Source: Burkholderiaceae bacterium
Lineage (GTDB): Bacteria > Pseudomonadota > Gammaproteobacteria > Burkholderiales > Burkholderiaceae_C
Length of the DNA: 7,441 bases
Direction of reading: 5' to 3'
Assembly: GCA_031256305.1 (NCBI GenBank)
Contig: JAIRQU010000152.1
Coordinates: 1-7,441 of the forward strand
Shown here: positions 6,097-7,441 of the stretch, one piece after another
Position numbering within the stretch: the stretch's first letter is position 1
How the letters are laid out: each line of letters opens with the position of its first letter
Made by a program: the position numbers and the translations under genes
Notes under the pieces: model-generated
Told to the model about the DNA's origin: nothing
Databases searched by the model: none
The model's input: the letters and a program-made list of their open reading frames with translations, nothing else

Positions 6097-7215
6097 GTGA
6101 ACGCCATCAAGCATCGTATCGTTGTTGGCCTTTCGGGCGGCGTGGACTCGGCTGTCTCGGCCTGGCTGCTCAAGCGCGCGGGGCATGAGGTGCTGGGCAT
6201 CTTCATGAAGAACTGGGAAGATGACGACGCGGAGGAATACTGCTCCTCGCGCCAGGATTTTCTGGACGCCGCCGCCGTGGCCGACGTGATTGGCATCGAA
6301 ATCGAACACGTCAACTTTGCCGCCGAGTACAAGGATCGCGTCTTCGCCGAGTTTCTGCGTGAATATCAGGCGGGCCGCACGCCCAATCCGGACGTGCTGT
6401 GCAACGCCGAAATCAAGTTCAAGGCGTTCCTGGATCACGCGCTGCGCCTGGGCGCGGAAAAGATCGCCACGGGCCACTACGCGCGGGTGCAATGCAACCC
6501 GCAAAGCGGTCTGCATGAGTTGCGCAAGGGGCTGGACCCGGCCAAGGATCAAAGCTATTTCCTGCACCGGCTGACACAGGCGCAACTGGCCAGGACGCTG
6601 TTCCCGGTGGGTGAACTGCGCAAGACCGAGGTGCGCCGCATCGCGCTTGAGATCGGCCTGCCCAATGCCCGGAAAAAGGATTCGACCGGCATCTGCTTCA
6701 TCGGCGAGCGGCCCTTCCGCGAATTTCTCGGCCGCTACCTGCAAACGCGGCCCGGCCCCATCAAGGACGAGCGCGGGCGCACCATCGGTCAGCACATGGG
6801 CCTGTCGTTCTACACGCTGGGCCAGCGGCAGGGGCTGGGCATCGGCGGCATCAAGGAGCCGCGCGCGGCCAAAGGCGGCGGCGCGCACGCGCCCTGGTTC
6901 GTTGCGCGCAAGGACATGGCGGCCAACACCCTCATCGCCGTGCAGGGGCACGGCCACCCGTGGCTGCTTTCGGGCGCGCTGGCGTTTGACGCCGCCGCGT
7001 GGGTCGCGGGCCATCCGCCCGCGCCGGGCCGCTATGGCGCCAAGACGCGCTACCGGCAGGCCGACGCACCCTGCACGCTGGAACCGGCTAATGGGCCGCA
7101 TGACCGGCTGACGTTTGACGCGCCGCAATGGGCCGTCACGCCCGGCCAAAGCGCGGTGCTGTATGACGGCGACACCTGTCTGGGCGGCGGCGTGATTGCG
7201 GCGGCGGAACCTTAA
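6097..7215 (+). CDS. mnmA: tRNA-specific 2-thiouridylase
   Basis: A 372-residue enzyme that activates the wobble uridine (U34) of Lys, Glu and Gln tRNAs with ATP and inserts sulfur received through the Tus relay. The ATP-binding PP-loop is [13 protein letters not shown] (residues 11-23). The two catalytic cysteines are in place: Cys102 in NPDVLCN and Cys200 in [12 protein letters not shown]. Other family segments are IKFKAF (106-111), ATGHYAR (124-130), [10 protein letters not shown] (150-159), [11 protein letters not shown] (241-251) and the C-terminal [10 protein letters not shown] and [18 protein letters not shown]. Length is normal. The start is GTG, fixed by an in-frame stop just upstream. 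It diverges from the glycosyltransferase across 226 bases and appears to be transcribed alone, with a hairpin downstream. Confidence 0.97.
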   Translation: MNAIKHRIVVGLSGGVDSAVSAWLLKRAGHEVLGIFMKNWEDDDAEEYCSSRQDFLDAAAVADVIGIEIEHVNFAAEYKDRVFAEFLREYQAGRTPNPDVLCNAEIKFKAFLDHALRLGAEKIATGHYARVQCNPQSGLHELRKGLDPAKDQSYFLHRLTQAQLARTLFPVGELRKTEVRRIALEIGLPNARKKDSTGICFIGERPFREFLGRYLQTRPGPIKDERGRTIGQHMGLSFYTLGQRQGLGIGGIKEPRAAKGGGAHAPWFVARKDMAANTLIAVQGHGHPWLLSGALAFDAAAWVAGHPPAPGRYGAKTRYRQADAPCTLEPANGPHDRLTFDAPQWAVTPGQSAVLYDGDTCLGGGVIAAAEP

Positions 7216-7265
7216 TACTGACTTGCACATCCGATACAGCGGTGGCGTTCCTTATCCCCGTTTAT

Positions 7266-7310
7266 CCAGCGGCCAAGAATGCGGCCATTATCATTGGCTG
7301 GTTTTCTTCT
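7266..7310 (+). terminator. Possible Rho-independent terminator after mnmA
   Basis: CCAG (7266-7269) and CCAA (7273-7276), with a three-base bulge between them, pair with TTGG (7294-7297) and CTGG (7298-7301). Inside, AATG (7278-7281) pairs with CATT (7286-7289) around a CGGC loop. The stem is followed at once by TTTTCTTCT. The stem is imperfect, and the position, 50 bases after the mnmA stop and before the next gene, is what a terminator would have. Confidence 0.42.
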
Positions 7311-7332
7311 ACCGTCTCTCTCAAACACCCCC

Positions 7333-7441
7333 ATGAAAAAATCATCTCTGTTCACCTTGACCCTGAGCGCCGCACTCGCCAGCGCCAGCTTGTCTGCCCT
7401 TGCCCAAAGCGCGCCCGCCGCGCCCGCTTCGCTGGCGTCAG
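7333..7441 (+). CDS. Secreted protein of unknown function, partial (N-terminus only)
   Basis: The ATG at 7333 opens a frame that continues off the right edge, with 36 residues visible. They form a clear Sec signal peptide: MKKSSLF, a hydrophobic core of Leu, Ala and Ser, and a likely cleavage site SALA/QSAP after residue 24. An Ala/Pro-rich stretch follows. This predicts a periplasmic or outer-membrane protein, but too little is present to name a family. No Shine-Dalgarno is visible: the leader (TTCTACCGTCTCTCTC then CACCCCC) is pyrimidine-rich. A TATCAT at 7289-7294 could be a -10 box, but it has no matching -35. Confidence 0.75.
   Translation, partial: MKKSSLFTLTLSAALASASLSALAQSAPAAPASLAS

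Noticed and set aside
5872..7230. Long open frame (about 450 codons) antisense to mnmA
   Set aside because: It lies opposite a fully recognisable mnmA, its translation is rich in Arg, Ala, Gln and His with no domain, and long antisense frames are common in GC-rich coding DNA.
1..7441. CRISPR array, tRNA or rRNA gene, insertion sequence or attachment site
   Set aside because: No regularly spaced repeats, no tRNA or rRNA sequence I recognise, no transposase-like protein and no terminal inverted repeats were seen; the only sizeable repeat is the tandem duplication.

Overview
The window looks like chromosomal DNA from a GC-rich betaproteobacterium, most likely Burkholderiales and perhaps Alcaligenaceae-like. 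That reading rests on the high GC content, the divergent LysM gene beside def/fmt, and the style of the def, fmt and mnmA proteins. It is inference, not a database match. All counts and alignments below were done by hand.

Layout, left to right. A secreted LysM-domain protein is on the minus strand (1108 down to the left edge, cut off). Divergent from it is a compact plus-strand cluster: def (peptide deformylase), two paralogous small lipoproteins, and fmt (methionyl-tRNA formyltransferase). fmt converges, with a 15-base gap, on a large minus-strand gene for a TPR-containing GT41 (OGT/SPINDLY-type) glycosyltransferase. Across a 226-base divergent gap lies mnmA (tRNA 2-thiouridylase), followed by a terminator-like hairpin. 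The start of a gene for a secreted protein runs off the right edge.

How the genes relate. fmt formylates initiator Met-tRNA and def removes the formyl group after translation begins, so the cluster holds both halves of the formyl-methionine cycle. The lipoproteins between them overlap def by four bases (ATGA) and sit 13 bases from each other and from fmt, so they are probably co-transcribed. mnmA is a separate tRNA-modification gene. The glycosyltransferase is the one accessory-looking gene among housekeeping genes.

The main observation is the origin of the second lipoprotein. The region 1822-2939 is two tandem 559-base units, each beginning with CTGGCGCTG, and the same nonamer follows at 2940 inside fmt. 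The first 30 codons of the second lipoprotein are not related to the first lipoprotein's signal peptide. They match the first 30 codons of fmt (about 68/90 bases, 20/30 residues). From the nonamer onward the gene matches the first lipoprotein (about 102/143 residues from the lipobox Cys). The simplest explanation is an old microhomology-mediated tandem duplication that fused the 5' end of fmt to a lipoprotein body, turning the start of a cytoplasmic enzyme into a lipoprotein signal sequence. Other points are a perfect 24-base palindrome inside the LysM gene and a 9-base in-frame tandem repeat near the start of the glycosyltransferase.
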